A DNA stretch of 31,071 nucleotides, from contig DPPH01000217.1 in assembly GCA_003539375.1 (NCBI GenBank), positions 1 through 31,071 of the forward strand, read 5' to 3'. The translations under genes and the position numbers were made by a program. The notes beneath the pieces are model-generated. The model did not search any database, was not told the DNA's origin, and was given only the letters and a program-made list of their open reading frames with translations. Each line of letters begins with the position of its first letter. Positions within the stretch are counted from its first letter, which is position 1. This document shows, piece by piece, positions 1 to 7,969 of this stretch. Source of the stretch: Clostridiales bacterium (lineage in GTDB: Bacteria > Bacillota > Clostridia > Tissierellales > Dethiosulfatibacteraceae).

Positions 1-272
1 ATAATTTTCTCTGGATATATTTTTTGAAATTCTTTTAAATAATTTTTTGCATAGGAAATATCCTCTTGTTCATAAGTTTTAATTATCCAACCTTCTGATT
101 CCTTATCTTTTATGAACTGAGTTTTTTCAAAACTTACTTTATATGAAGGTTGAGTGTTTTCATTAAACCATGAATAAGAATTAAGTTCTTGAATTTTTTC
201 TTCCTCAGCTAAAACACTAAAGTTAGATGTCATTATTAAGAGAATTAATATAATAAAAATAAACTTTCTCAT
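1..272 (-). CDS. Secreted protein of unknown function, partial (3' end outside window)
   Basis: About 90 codons are visible from the ATG at 272-270 to the window edge, with no stop. The N-terminus (MRKFIFIILILLIMTSNF...) is a typical signal peptide: two positive residues, a hydrophobic core of about 13 residues and a likely signal peptidase I site after VLA, residue 22. The mature part that can be seen is hydrophilic, rich in Lys, Glu and aromatic residues, with no motif I recognise. The ribosome binding site is weak (GAGTG, about 7 nt upstream); a nearby ATG at 289-287 opens only a six-codon frame and was rejected. It lies downstream of, and on the same strand as, a 51-residue membrane protein and a lipoprotein, so the three may form one envelope-related unit. 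Confidence 0.6.
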   Translation of the reverse strand, partial: MRKFIFIILILLIMTSNFSVLAEEEKIQELNSYSWFNENTQPSYKVSFEKTQFIKDKESEGWIIKTYEQEDISYAKNYLKEFQKIYPEKI

Positions 273-341
273 AAAATCACTCTTTTCATTCGTTTCCTAT
301 TATATATTTACCAGATTTCAAGGTTTTATAATAAATTTTCT

Positions 342-497
342 TTAATATTTATTCTTTTTTATATAAACTTCTAGAGCTTCTGTTCCTTTTTTAATTAAAT
401 TAACAATCAAAACTAAAACGTAAATTGATATTCCTAGAAAAATTAAGTAAATTAATCCGAAAAATGATGAAAAGACATTAAAGCCAAACATATTCAT
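342..497 (-). CDS. Small single-span membrane protein, 51 residues
   Basis: A short reading frame begins at ATG 497-495 behind a near-perfect ribosome binding site (AAAGGAG, 6 nt spacer) that overlaps the stop codon of the upstream lipoprotein gene, which indicates translational coupling. The product, starting MNMFGFNVFSSFFG, has one long hydrophobic stretch (about residues 9-34, including LIYLIFLGISIYVLVLIV) followed by a short basic tail ending KKNKY. This looks like a single-pass or re-entrant inner-membrane peptide with a cytoplasmic positive tail. I do not recognise a family. The strong start signal and tight spacing make it more likely real than chance. Confidence 0.6.
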   Translation of the reverse strand: MNMFGFNVFSSFFGLIYLIFLGISIYVLVLIVNLIKKGTEALEVYIKKNKY

Positions 498-509
498 TAG
501 TAACTCCTT

Positions 510-1106
510 TTAATATATTTTAATTTTAAGTAAATAAACATAATCATTTGCTAATAATTCATCCATATAACTCTCTGGTTCAAGAAAAAATTCATTAGGT
601 ACTCCATTTATTGTATTTCCATCATTTCCAACAAAAGCCCCTAAAATATATTCGCCCCTTTCTACTTCTATACTATCAATAGTATCCCAAGTGCTTGTTT
701 TACCTAATTCATTCTGAGCTGTAATTTTACCTGTTGATATATTTTGTCCTTCAATAAATGATATGCTCCATAAATTGTCATCTTGTATGTTCGTCATGTT
801 AAACATTATATATTTAGAACTATCATTGTTTACAGGATTTGTAGTTTTTAAAATAGGTCCTATTTTTACTCCACCGATATATTTTTCTATCCAAATATCT
901 ATTTTCTCATTTTCTTTTTTTTCTTGATATTCAAATACAAAATTTTGATTTGTACCGGTTCCCTTAATTAAAGCTTCTTCTTTTTCCGTAAGTTCTGCTA
1001 CTTTAATTATGCTTTGAGAACTTTCTTCTGAATTATCTGTACAAGCTGATGAATAAATCATTACAAAAATTATAATAAATAATATGAAAAATCTTTTTTT
1101 AATCAA
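510..1106 (-). CDS. Putative lipoprotein of unknown function
   Basis: The 198-residue product starts with basic residues (MIKKR), a strongly hydrophobic segment and then SSAC at residues 19-22, a plausible though non-canonical lipobox with Cys22 as the lipidated residue, followed by an acidic/Ser linker. The rest is a soluble extracellular domain with no motif I recognise. The start appears to be TTG (1106-1104) preceded by AAAGGAAG; an upstream ATG at 1123 is in another frame and stops at once, and the first in-frame ATG would remove most of the signal sequence. The stop overlaps the ribosome binding site of the 51-residue membrane protein downstream. Upstream at 1136-1154 lies a perfect AT-only palindrome of 9-bp arms. 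Confidence 0.55.
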   Translation of the reverse strand: MIKKRFFILFIIIFVMIYSSACTDNSEESSQSIIKVAELTEKEEALIKGTGTNQNFVFEYQEKKENEKIDIWIEKYIGGVKIGPILKTTNPVNNDSSKYIMFNMTNIQDDNLWSISFIEGQNISTGKITAQNELGKTSTWDTIDSIEVERGEYILGAFVGNDGNTINGVPNEFFLEPESYMDELLANDYVYLLKIKIY

Positions 1107-1176
1107 TTTCGTCTTCCTTTCATAATTATTTACTATAATAATATAATATTATTACTGATTTTAAATTAACTTTTTA

Positions 1177-1929
1177 TTAATGTTTATATATTTCATCATG
1201 CCAGTAAGAATGATGGAACTCAGTATTGCATTCTTTTATTGCTTCTTCGTAGGATATTTTTTCAGATTTAGAATCTACAGCTTTTAAATAGCTCAATCTG
1301 TTATTTATATCATTTTCATTCTTTTCTTTGTTCTTCACTATTTTTCCGTGACTAGGAAGAAAAATCATATGGGTGTATTTTTTTAATTTTTCCAGAGAAC
1401 TAATATGCCTCATTATTACACTTTTATCAATAAATGGAAGTAAATCCTCGCCTTGATTTGTGTACATTAGTTCGTCTCCTACGTGGAGATATTTCTTATT
1501 TATTTCTATAAGTAAACTGCACTGGGCATGGCCTGGAAACTTTCTTATATCTAAATTAAAGTCTCCAAATTTTAACTTCATAGCTTTTTCAACCTTAGTA
1601 TTAGGTGTAAATAAATGATGTTTATCACTATCTACATAGATATTTAGAGTTTTTTCATAATCTTCACTTCCTATTATTTCCTGTGGTTTGATTTCTTTTA
1701 ATCCTAATATATGATCCAGGTGAAAGTGACTTATTATTACCCTTTTAATAGTTATTTCCTTAGTTTTTAAGTCTTCTTCTACTCCTTTGATGTGTTTTTT
1801 GAAACCTGTATCTATTATCAAGGCACTTTTCCCGTCTATTATAGCATAAATATTGTATCCAAACTTGTCATCCTTCCTAGGTGGGAATGTGTAGGAATAA
1901 AAATTATCTTGTATCTTATTAATTATCAT
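1177..1929 (-). CDS. Metallo-beta-lactamase-fold hydrolase
   Basis: This 250-residue protein has the full zinc-binding signature of the metallo-beta-lactamase superfamily: HxHxDH at residues 68-73 (SHFHLDH), His134 in PGHAQCS, Asp152 in HVGDEL and His194 in LPSHGK. Length and motif spacing fit the glyoxalase II-like single-domain hydrolases. Substrate cannot be read from sequence; the superfamily hydrolyses thioesters, lactones, phosphodiesters and similar bonds. The C-terminal 50 residues are helical and charged. It starts at ATG 1929 behind AAGGAGGAG, which overlaps the end of the nitrilase-family gene (11 nt gap), so the two are almost certainly cotranscribed and may act on related small molecules. 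Confidence 0.85.
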   Translation of the reverse strand: MIINKIQDNFYSYTFPPRKDDKFGYNIYAIIDGKSALIIDTGFKKHIKGVEEDLKTKEITIKRVIISHFHLDHILGLKEIKPQEIIGSEDYEKTLNIYVDSDKHHLFTPNTKVEKAMKLKFGDFNLDIRKFPGHAQCSLLIEINKKYLHVGDELMYTNQGEDLLPFIDKSVIMRHISSLEKLKKYTHMIFLPSHGKIVKNKEKNENDINNRLSYLKAVDSKSEKISYEEAIKECNTEFHHSYWHDEIYKH

Positions 1930-1940
1930 TTTTCTCCTCC

Positions 1941-3575
1941 TTAAACTAGTTCTTCGTAAAAATCAATTTTTCTCGAATGCATAAAAGGTTTATATTTAAT
2001 GTTGTTTTGAGGAAATTTTCTACTTTTATCTAATGTATCTATCTCTAATGTAAGTATTTTTTCATCGAATTTCGAAAAAATATATTCATTTTCTTTAAAA
2101 AAAGCATTAGGACCAAATATCCCACTGTAACCAATATTATCTTCATCCTTACAGTAGTTAGCATAAACTGTATATATATTGTTTTCTCTTGACCTTGATT
2201 TTGCCATTGTCCACAATATCTTACCATCAAATTTTTCACTATTATAATTTTTTCCATTATCATCAGGTATCAACAAAATATCAATACCTTTTAAGGTCAA
2301 AATCCTGGCAAATTCTATGTTTATCAACTCTTCTCCAAATACCACCCCTATTCTACCGTACTCCGTATCATAGTAATCTAAGCTTTTTATATCTACTAAT
2401 GGATAATCTTCCTTGTAAATTTGTTTGTACTTAAATACTACTCCTTCATTACTGATTAACACTGCCGTGGATTTTTCGTCTTTATCAAGATAACTTAAGA
2501 GTATATATTCTCCCTCTGAAATGTGTTTAGATATCTCTCCTATTATATTGTCCAGTATTTCTCTTTTTGTTATTTCAACTTTATTATTAATAATAGGATT
2601 TAGTATGTTTTTGGGAAATACAATTATTTTACTGTCTCTTTCTTGTTGATTTTTAATATTTTCTTTTAAGATTTCTTTTATTGTTTCTATATTTATTAGT
2701 CTTTCTCTTTTTAGTTGAACAGATGAGATTTTAAATTTTTCTCCTATAGGTAACTTTTCATCGTATTGTTTATAAAACCATATAGGATTCCAAGTATAGG
2801 GATTTCTCATTAATTCTTTATAAAAAGAATATTTAGGCAATTTACATTTTTTGTTATTAAAAGTTAGTTCAGAATATATACATCCATTATCTTTTTCTAA
2901 AAAATTTAGAAGCTCACCTTTTTCATCTATTATACAACTTCCTCCCGTAAATTTAACGCCTTTTTCTTCTCCCCATCTGTTGGCAATAATTACTGGTGTA
3001 CTATTTTCATAAGCTCTTTGATACCAGAAAGTTGAAGGTATTTTTTCTCCAGTCCAATTGCATGGTGCACATATTACGTCTGCTTCTTTTCTATATAAAA
3101 CTTTGGTAGTTTCAGGCATATTTAAATCCATACATATACAAATACCTAAATTGCCTATTTCTGTTTTAAATACTGGTATTTCATCACTTCCATCTTTAGC
3201 CCACATAGGATCAGCTATAAAAGAATGAATTTTCCTATACTTTCCTATGTATCCTTCCGGGCCGATTAAAGCTGCTGAGTTATAGAAAATATCTTTTTCA
3301 TCTTTTTCTGCTAGTCCTATTATTACGTAATTTTGGTGTTTTTTAGTAAATTTGTAAATTAATTCAGTAGTATATCCAGGTATATTTTCAACATAAGGCT
3401 TTATTTCTTCTCTATTTTGCCATATATAACCAGTTGTACACATTTCTGGTAAAACTATAAGTTCTGATCCTGCTTCTGATGACTCTATAATTAAATTGAT
3501 AATATTTTTAAGATTTATTTTTTTTTCTCCTTTAATAGGTTCATACTGTATCGCTGCTGCTTTTATTTTTTTCAT
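1941..3575 (-). CDS. Double-domain carbon-nitrogen hydrolase (nitrilase superfamily), second domain apparently inactive
   Basis: The 544-residue product holds two nitrilase folds in tandem; most family members have one of about 270 residues. The first (about 1-275) keeps the catalytic triad: Glu44 in LPEMCTTGY, Lys115 in GKYRKIHS and Cys148 in ICICMDLNMPE, and should be an active amidase or amidohydrolase. The second (about 280-535) aligns by eye but lacks two of three: the Glu position is Lys322 (VFPKN) and the Cys position is Gly414 (RIGVVFGEEL); Lys384 may remain. It may be structural or regulatory. The start is ATG 3575 with a GGGGG-type binding site. Cotranscribed with the downstream metallo-hydrolase. 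Substrate unknown. Confidence 0.85.
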   Translation of the reverse strand: MKKIKAAAIQYEPIKGEKKINLKNIINLIIESSEAGSELIVLPEMCTTGYIWQNREEIKPYVENIPGYTTELIYKFTKKHQNYVIIGLAEKDEKDIFYNSAALIGPEGYIGKYRKIHSFIADPMWAKDGSDEIPVFKTEIGNLGICICMDLNMPETTKVLYRKEADVICAPCNWTGEKIPSTFWYQRAYENSTPVIIANRWGEEKGVKFTGGSCIIDEKGELLNFLEKDNGCIYSELTFNNKKCKLPKYSFYKELMRNPYTWNPIWFYKQYDEKLPIGEKFKISSVQLKRERLINIETIKEILKENIKNQQERDSKIIVFPKNILNPIINNKVEITKREILDNIIGEISKHISEGEYILLSYLDKDEKSTAVLISNEGVVFKYKQIYKEDYPLVDIKSLDYYDTEYGRIGVVFGEELINIEFARILTLKGIDILLIPDDNGKNYNSEKFDGKILWTMAKSRSRENNIYTVYANYCKDEDNIGYSGIFGPNAFFKENEYIFSKFDEKILTLEIDTLDKSRKFPQNNIKYKPFMHSRKIDFYEELV

Positions 3576-3608
3576 TTTGCCCCCACAAATAAATTATTTC
3601 TCATTAAC

Positions 3609-3638
3609 ATTATAATATTAATTTGAATATTTTACCAA
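3609..3638 (-). promoter_or_regulatory. Candidate promoter of the nitrilase/metallo-hydrolase operon
   Basis: On the minus strand TTGGTA (3638-3633) and a perfect TATAAT (3614-3609) are separated by 18 nt, about 33 nt before the start codon of the nitrilase-family gene. The -10 is strong, the -35 fair (4 of 6). Confidence 0.4.
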
Positions 3639-3702
3639 CATTATTAAAAATTCATTTTTTCTTAATAAAAGGTAAACCCTTTGATATTTCAACCATTAGA
3701 TG

Positions 3703-3731
3703 TTGACACTACTGTCGATTACTTTGATTAT
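3703..3731 (+). promoter_or_regulatory. Candidate distal promoter (P1) of the fab operon
   Basis: TTGACA (3703-3708), a 17-nt spacer and GATTAT (3726-3731, 4 of 6 matches). The -10 lies inside a FabT-like box (3723-3735), so repressor binding would block it. It is weaker than P2. Confidence 0.4.
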
Positions 3732-3735
3732 CTAA
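3723..3735 (+). promoter_or_regulatory. FabT-like operator box 1
   Basis: TTTGATTATCTAA fits TTTGA-N3-TCAAA with one mismatch in the right arm; the core TTTGATTATC is what I recall of streptococcal FabT boxes. It overlaps the -10 of P1 and ends 8 nt before the -35 of P2. Confidence 0.5.
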
Positions 3736-3743
3736 GTTTTTTA

Positions 3744-3772
3744 TTGACAAAGGAAACTAAGGTAGTTATACT
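3744..3772 (+). promoter_or_regulatory. Main promoter (P2) of the fab operon
   Basis: Consensus TTGACA (3744-3749), a 17-nt spacer and TATACT (3767-3772). The predicted transcription start near 3779 falls within operator box 2, leaving a leader of about 65 nt before acpP. Confidence 0.8.
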
Positions 3773-3776
3773 TTAG

Positions 3777-3789
3777 TTTGAATATCAAA
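3777..3789 (+). promoter_or_regulatory. FabT-like operator box 2
   Basis: TTTGAATATCAAA has perfect 5-bp inverted arms with a 3-nt spacer, matching the TTTGA-N3-TCAAA form of FabT (MarR-family) operators. It covers the expected transcription start of P2, a typical repression position. It does not resemble a FapR site. The regulator gene is not in the window. Confidence 0.65.
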
Positions 3790-3843
3790 ATATTCGATTA
3801 TACGTTTGTTTTAATAACAATAAAATTTATGGAGGTAAAAAAA

Positions 3844-4065
3844 ATGACTTTTGAAAAAGTAAAAAATATTTTAGTTGAGGAATTAGGGTTAGACGAAGAT
3901 GAGGTAAAACTAGAGAGTAACTTAAAAGAAGACTTAGAAGCAGATTCTCTGGATTTAGCAGAAGTAGTTATCAATCTTGAAGAAGAATTTGATATTGAAA
4001 TACCTGAAGAAGATTACCCTAAGTTCGTAACTGTAAAAGATATAGTAGAATTTTTAGAAAAATAA
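3844..4065 (+). CDS. acpP: Acyl carrier protein
   Basis: The 73-residue acidic protein carries growing acyl chains on a 4'-phosphopantetheine arm attached to Ser35 in the DSLDLAEVV motif. Length and the helix pattern are standard for type II ACP. The start is ATG 3844 behind GGAGGT with a 7-nt spacer; an in-frame TTG at 3778 lies on the promoter's start site and is excluded. It is first in the fab operon, 13 nt before fabK, so it is made under the same fatty-acid-responsive control as the enzymes that use it. Confidence 0.95.
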   Translation: MTFEKVKNILVEELGLDEDEVKLESNLKEDLEADSLDLAEVVINLEEEFDIEIPEEDYPKFVTVKDIVEFLEK

Positions 4066-4078
4066 TTAGGAGTATGTA

Positions 4079-5011
4079 ATGCATCGAAATCAAATAAATG
4101 AATTATTAAATATTAAATATCCTATCTTTCAAGGTGGAATGGCATGGGTTTCTGATGCAGATTTAGCAGGAGCTGTATCGAATGCCGGCGGTTTAGGAAT
4201 TATAGCAGCCGGCAATGCCCCGGCTGATTGGGTTAAATCAGAAATAGAAAAAATAAAAAAAATAACCAGTAACCCTTTCGGTTTAAATATTATGATGATG
4301 AGTCCTTTTAAAGATGATGTATGTCAACTGGCTGCAGAAATGAAGGTTCCTGTTGTAATAACTGGAGCTGGTAGCCCCGGTGGTTACCTTGAATTATGGA
4401 AGAAAAATAATATAAAAGTTATTCCCGTATGTCCTTCAACAAGTTTCGCTGTAAGAATGGAAAGATACGGAGCCGACGCCGTCATATGCGAAGGAACTGA
4501 AGCAGGAGGGCATGTAGGACAATTGACCACAATGGCTTTAGTGCCCCAAGTAGTAGATGCGATCAACATTCCTGTAGTTGCTGCAGGTGGTATTGCAGAT
4601 AGACGAGGTGCTGCTGCTGCTTTTATGTTAGGTGCTTCAGGGGTTCAAGTTGGTACTAGATTTTTAGTATCAAAAGAATGTAATGCTCATAAAAATTTCA
4701 AAGAAAAGATTATTGGAGCTAAGGATGTTCACACTGTCGTAAGTGGTTTAAATACAGGTCACCCTGTTAGAAGTATAAAAAACAGTTTAACAAATAAGTT
4801 TAAAAAACTTGAAAAAGAAAGAGCCCCTATGGATGAATTTGACAACGTAGGAAAAGGAGCTCTTAGAAAAGCTGTTGTAGAAGGTGACATTAAAACTGGT
4901 TCTTTAATGGCAGGACAAATTTCTGGTTTAATAAAGGATGAAATGTCTTGTGATGAAATAATAAAAGAAATAATAGATGGAGCTTACGATTTAATTAGAA
5001 GTTATAAATAA
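4079..5011 (+). CDS. fabK: Enoyl-ACP reductase II (FMN-dependent)
   Basis: The 310-residue TIM-barrel flavoprotein performs the last reduction of each elongation cycle (enoyl-ACP to acyl-ACP). Signatures of the FabK/nitronate-monooxygenase family are present: FQGGMAW at the N-terminus, GAGSPGG near 96-102, EGTEAGGHVGQ with His145, and VVAAGGIADRRG followed by GVQVGTRFL, which bind FMN. Nitronate monooxygenase is the alternative reading of the fold, but the position between acpP and fabD settles the call. FabK is the triclosan-insensitive replacement for FabI, and no FabI is seen here. AGGAG precedes the ATG by 6 nt. Confidence 0.93.
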   Translation: MHRNQINELLNIKYPIFQGGMAWVSDADLAGAVSNAGGLGIIAAGNAPADWVKSEIEKIKKITSNPFGLNIMMMSPFKDDVCQLAAEMKVPVVITGAGSPGGYLELWKKNNIKVIPVCPSTSFAVRMERYGADAVICEGTEAGGHVGQLTTMALVPQVVDAINIPVVAAGGIADRRGAAAAFMLGASGVQVGTRFLVSKECNAHKNFKEKIIGAKDVHTVVSGLNTGHPVRSIKNSLTNKFKKLEKERAPMDEFDNVGKGALRKAVVEGDIKTGSLMAGQISGLIKDEMSCDEIIKEIIDGAYDLIRSYK

Positions 5012-5031
5012 AAGTATCAATGGAGGTAATT

Positions 5032-5976
5032 ATGAATAAAACAGCATTTATTTTCCCGGGACAGGGAGCTCAATATGTAGGAATGGGAAAGGATTTTTAC
5101 GATAATTTTCAGATTGCTAGAGAAACCTTTGAAACTGCTAGTGAAGTTTTAAATTTAGACCTTAAGAAAATGTGTTTTGAAGGTCCTGAAAATCAACTTA
5201 TGCTTACAGAAAATACACAACCGGCTATTCTTACTGTAAGTACGGCAATTTTAAATGTTCTTAAAAAGGAATTTGATTTATCATGTGATTTAACAGCTGG
5301 ACTAAGTTTAGGCGAATATACAGCCTTAGTTAATTCTGAAATAATTTCTTTTGAAGAGGCTGTTAAAGTTGTTAAAAATAGAGGTAAATTCATGCAAAAT
5401 GCAGTTCCTGAAGGAAAGGGCAAAATGGCTGCATTAATTGGAGGTAACAGAATAGATGTGGAAAGATTATGTTACGACCATAAGCAGTATGGAATAATCC
5501 AACCGGCTAATTTTAATTGCCCTGGTCAAATTGTTATAGGAGGGGAAGTTGCTCCTATTGAAAAAGCTGTAAAAAATGCCTCTGATTATAATATAAAAAG
5601 AGCTATAGAACTACCGGTAAGTGCACCATTTCATACTGAAATGTTAAAACCAGCAGCAGAAAAATTATCAAAAGAGTTGGAAAAAATAACAGTAAGAACT
5701 GGACTTTATCCTGTAATATCAAATGTAACTGGTGAAGTTTACGATGATAATTCAAACATAAAAGATTATCTAGTGAAACAGGTTTATTCTTCTGTTTTAT
5801 GGGAAGATTCTATAAATGCTATGATATCTCAAGGAGTAGATACTTTTATAGAGATTGGACCTGGTAAATCTCTCAGTGGCTTTGTTAAAAAGATAAACAG
5901 AAACCTAAATATTCTAAATGTTCAAGATCTTAAGTCTCTTAACAAATCCTTTGTTAAGTTAGGAGTTGCATCATAA
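5032..5976 (+). CDS. fabD: Malonyl-CoA:ACP transacylase
   Basis: The 314-residue enzyme loads malonyl groups on ACP. It shows PGQGAQ at 9-14, the nucleophile Ser92 in AGLSLGEY, Arg117 in KNRGKFMQ that holds the malonyl carboxylate, and the active-site His201 in SAPFHTEML. An ATG at 5020 is in frame, but it forms part of the ribosome binding site (ATGGAGG), so the start is set at 5032. The stop shares one base with the fabG start (TAATG), indicating translational coupling. Confidence 0.95.
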   Translation: MNKTAFIFPGQGAQYVGMGKDFYDNFQIARETFETASEVLNLDLKKMCFEGPENQLMLTENTQPAILTVSTAILNVLKKEFDLSCDLTAGLSLGEYTALVNSEIISFEEAVKVVKNRGKFMQNAVPEGKGKMAALIGGNRIDVERLCYDHKQYGIIQPANFNCPGQIVIGGEVAPIEKAVKNASDYNIKRAIELPVSAPFHTEMLKPAAEKLSKELEKITVRTGLYPVISNVTGEVYDDNSNIKDYLVKQVYSSVLWEDSINAMISQGVDTFIEIGPGKSLSGFVKKINRNLNILNVQDLKSLNKSFVKLGVAS

Positions 5977-6713
5977 TGAATAATAAAACTGCCATTATCA
6001 CCGGTGCTTCCGGTGGCTTAGGCTGTTCAATTGCTAAAAAATTAAATGAAAATAATTATAATCTAGTTTTAAACTATAATAGAAATAGTTCTTCACTTGA
6101 AGAATTAATAAACAATTTTGAAAACAAAGATACTAAAAATATTATTGTCCAGGGTGACGTATCTTCCTATACTGAAGCAGAAAAACTTATTAAAGTTGGT
6201 TATGAGAACTTTGATAAGATTGATTTGCTAGTAAATAACGCTGGAATTACAAAAGATAAACTTCTTACTATGATGTCCGAAGAAGATTTCCAGGATGTCA
6301 TAAGAGTTAATCTCAATGGTACTTTCAACTGCATCAGACATATAAGTAAAAAAATGATACGTCAAAAGGAAGGAAAAATTGTAAATATTTCTTCTGTTAT
6401 AGGCTTAACAGGAAATATAGGTCAGGCTAATTATGCTGCTTCAAAAGCGGGAGTAATTGGTTTAACTAAATCAGTTGCAAAAGAATTAGCTAGAAAAAAC
6501 ATAACTTGTAATGTAATTACACCTGGATTTATAGAAACTGATATGACTAAAGTTTTAGAAGATAACCAAATAAAAAATATAAAAAATCAAATACCATTAA
6601 AAAGGTTGGGTACACCAGAAGATGTAGCAAACTTGATAGTTTTTTTATCATCGGATTTTGCAAATTACATCACAGGACAGGTAATATCTGTTGATGGTGG
6701 CCTTTACATGTAA
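5976..6713 (+). CDS. fabG: 3-oxoacyl-ACP reductase
   Basis: The 245-residue short-chain dehydrogenase reduces beta-ketoacyl-ACP with NADPH. The cofactor motif TGASGGLG is at 9-16 and NNAG at 87-90; the catalytic residues are Ser140, Tyr153 and Lys157 (YAASK). The C-terminus GQVISVDGG is typical of FabG. The start overlaps the fabD stop by one base, with AGGAG inside the end of fabD. The stop overlaps the fabF ribosome binding site. Confidence 0.95.
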   Translation: MNNKTAIITGASGGLGCSIAKKLNENNYNLVLNYNRNSSSLEELINNFENKDTKNIIVQGDVSSYTEAEKLIKVGYENFDKIDLLVNNAGITKDKLLTMMSEEDFQDVIRVNLNGTFNCIRHISKKMIRQKEGKIVNISSVIGLTGNIGQANYAASKAGVIGLTKSVAKELARKNITCNVITPGFIETDMTKVLEDNQIKNIKNQIPLKRLGTPEDVANLIVFLSSDFANYITGQVISVDGGLYM

Positions 6714-6726
6714 GGAGTGTTTTATA

Positions 6727-7965
6727 ATGAATAAAAGAGTTGTTATTACTGGAATGGGTGCTATAACACCTATAGGTAATGGTTTAATTAATTTTTGGGA
6801 TGGAATAAAATCAGGTAAATGTGGTGTAGATGAAATTTCACATTTTGATACGGAAGATTTTTCAGTAAAATTAGCTGCTGAAGTTAAAGATTTTGATCCA
6901 AAAGATTATATGGAAAAAAAGGAATCCAAAAGAATGGATAGGTTTTGTCAATTTGCAATGGCTTCCTCTAATATGGCTATTGAAGATTCTCAATTAGACA
7001 TAGAAAATATTGATAACGATAAATTTGGAGTGATAATTGGAAGTGGTGTAGGTGGAATAGATACTATTGAGACTCAAATAAAAAGACTTAACAGTAAGGG
7101 CCCGGGAAAAGTATCTCCATTTTTTATTCCTATGATTATTTCAAATATGGCCTCTGGATTAGTAGCCATTAAATACAAGGCTAAGGGTATAAATATGTCC
7201 GTTGTTACAGCTTGTGCTTCTGGGGCTAATGCTATTGGAGAGTCATTCAGGAAAATTCAATCTGGACAATGTGATTTAATGTTAACTGGTGGTGCAGAAG
7301 CTTCAGTAACTCCCGCAACAGTAGCAGGATTCGCTTCTATGACTGCTTTATGTTCATCAACAGATAAAAACCGAGCATCTATACCTTTTGATAAAGATAG
7401 ATCTGGTTTTGTAATAGGAGAAGGTTCTGGTATTTTACTTTTAGAAGAGTATAATCATGCTATCAATAGAGGAGCCAAAATTTACGGCGAAATAGTTGGA
7501 TACGGTGCAACTTGTGATGCATATCATATAACTTCCCCTGAACCTAATGGTTTAGGCGTAAAAGGATCTATGGAAATGGCTATTAAAGAAGCTGATATAG
7601 AAAATTCTGAAATTGATTATATTAATGCCCACGGCACTAGTACTCCATATAACGATAAGTTTGAGACATTAGCTATTAAGAATCTGTTTGGCAACGAAGC
7701 ATATAATATACCTGTAAGCTCTACAAAGTCCATGACAGGGCATTTAATAGGTGGAGCTGGGGCTATTGAAGCTATAGTATCAATTATGGCTCTAAAGGAT
7801 GGTTTTATCCCTCCTACTATAAATTATAAAAACCCTGACCCAGAATGCGATTTGAATTACGTACCAAACGAAGGTATTAATAGAGAAATCAATTATGTGC
7901 TTTCCAATTCTTTAGGATTCGGTGGTCACAACACTTCTCTATTATTTAAAAAATATCAGGATTAA
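6727..7965 (+). CDS. fabF: 3-oxoacyl-ACP synthase II
   Basis: The 412-residue condensing enzyme elongates acyl-ACP with malonyl-ACP. The Cys-His-His triad is Cys163 (TACASG), His302 (NAHGTST) and His339 (MTGHLIGG), which separates it from FabH (Cys-His-Asn). The reading frame is open further upstream, but AAGGAG at 6712-6717 points to the ATG at 6727, which also gives the family's usual length. The initiating enzyme FabH and acetyl-CoA carboxylase are not in this operon, so they must be encoded elsewhere. Confidence 0.95.
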   Translation: MNKRVVITGMGAITPIGNGLINFWDGIKSGKCGVDEISHFDTEDFSVKLAAEVKDFDPKDYMEKKESKRMDRFCQFAMASSNMAIEDSQLDIENIDNDKFGVIIGSGVGGIDTIETQIKRLNSKGPGKVSPFFIPMIISNMASGLVAIKYKAKGINMSVVTACASGANAIGESFRKIQSGQCDLMLTGGAEASVTPATVAGFASMTALCSSTDKNRASIPFDKDRSGFVIGEGSGILLLEEYNHAINRGAKIYGEIVGYGATCDAYHITSPEPNGLGVKGSMEMAIKEADIENSEIDYINAHGTSTPYNDKFETLAIKNLFGNEAYNIPVSSTKSMTGHLIGGAGAIEAIVSIMALKDGFIPPTINYKNPDPECDLNYVPNEGINREINYVLSNSLGFGGHNTSLLFKKYQD

Positions 7966-7969
7966 TATT

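Noticed and set aside
1136..1154. AT-only palindrome (arms TAATAATAT/ATATTATTA) as an operator
   Set aside because: Low-complexity AT sequence makes such palindromes likely by chance, and no promoter boxes line up convincingly.
3778..3843. N-terminal extension of acyl carrier protein from an in-frame TTG at 3778
   Set aside because: It starts at the promoter's expected transcription start and operator, has no ribosome binding site, and ACP homology begins at MTFEKV.
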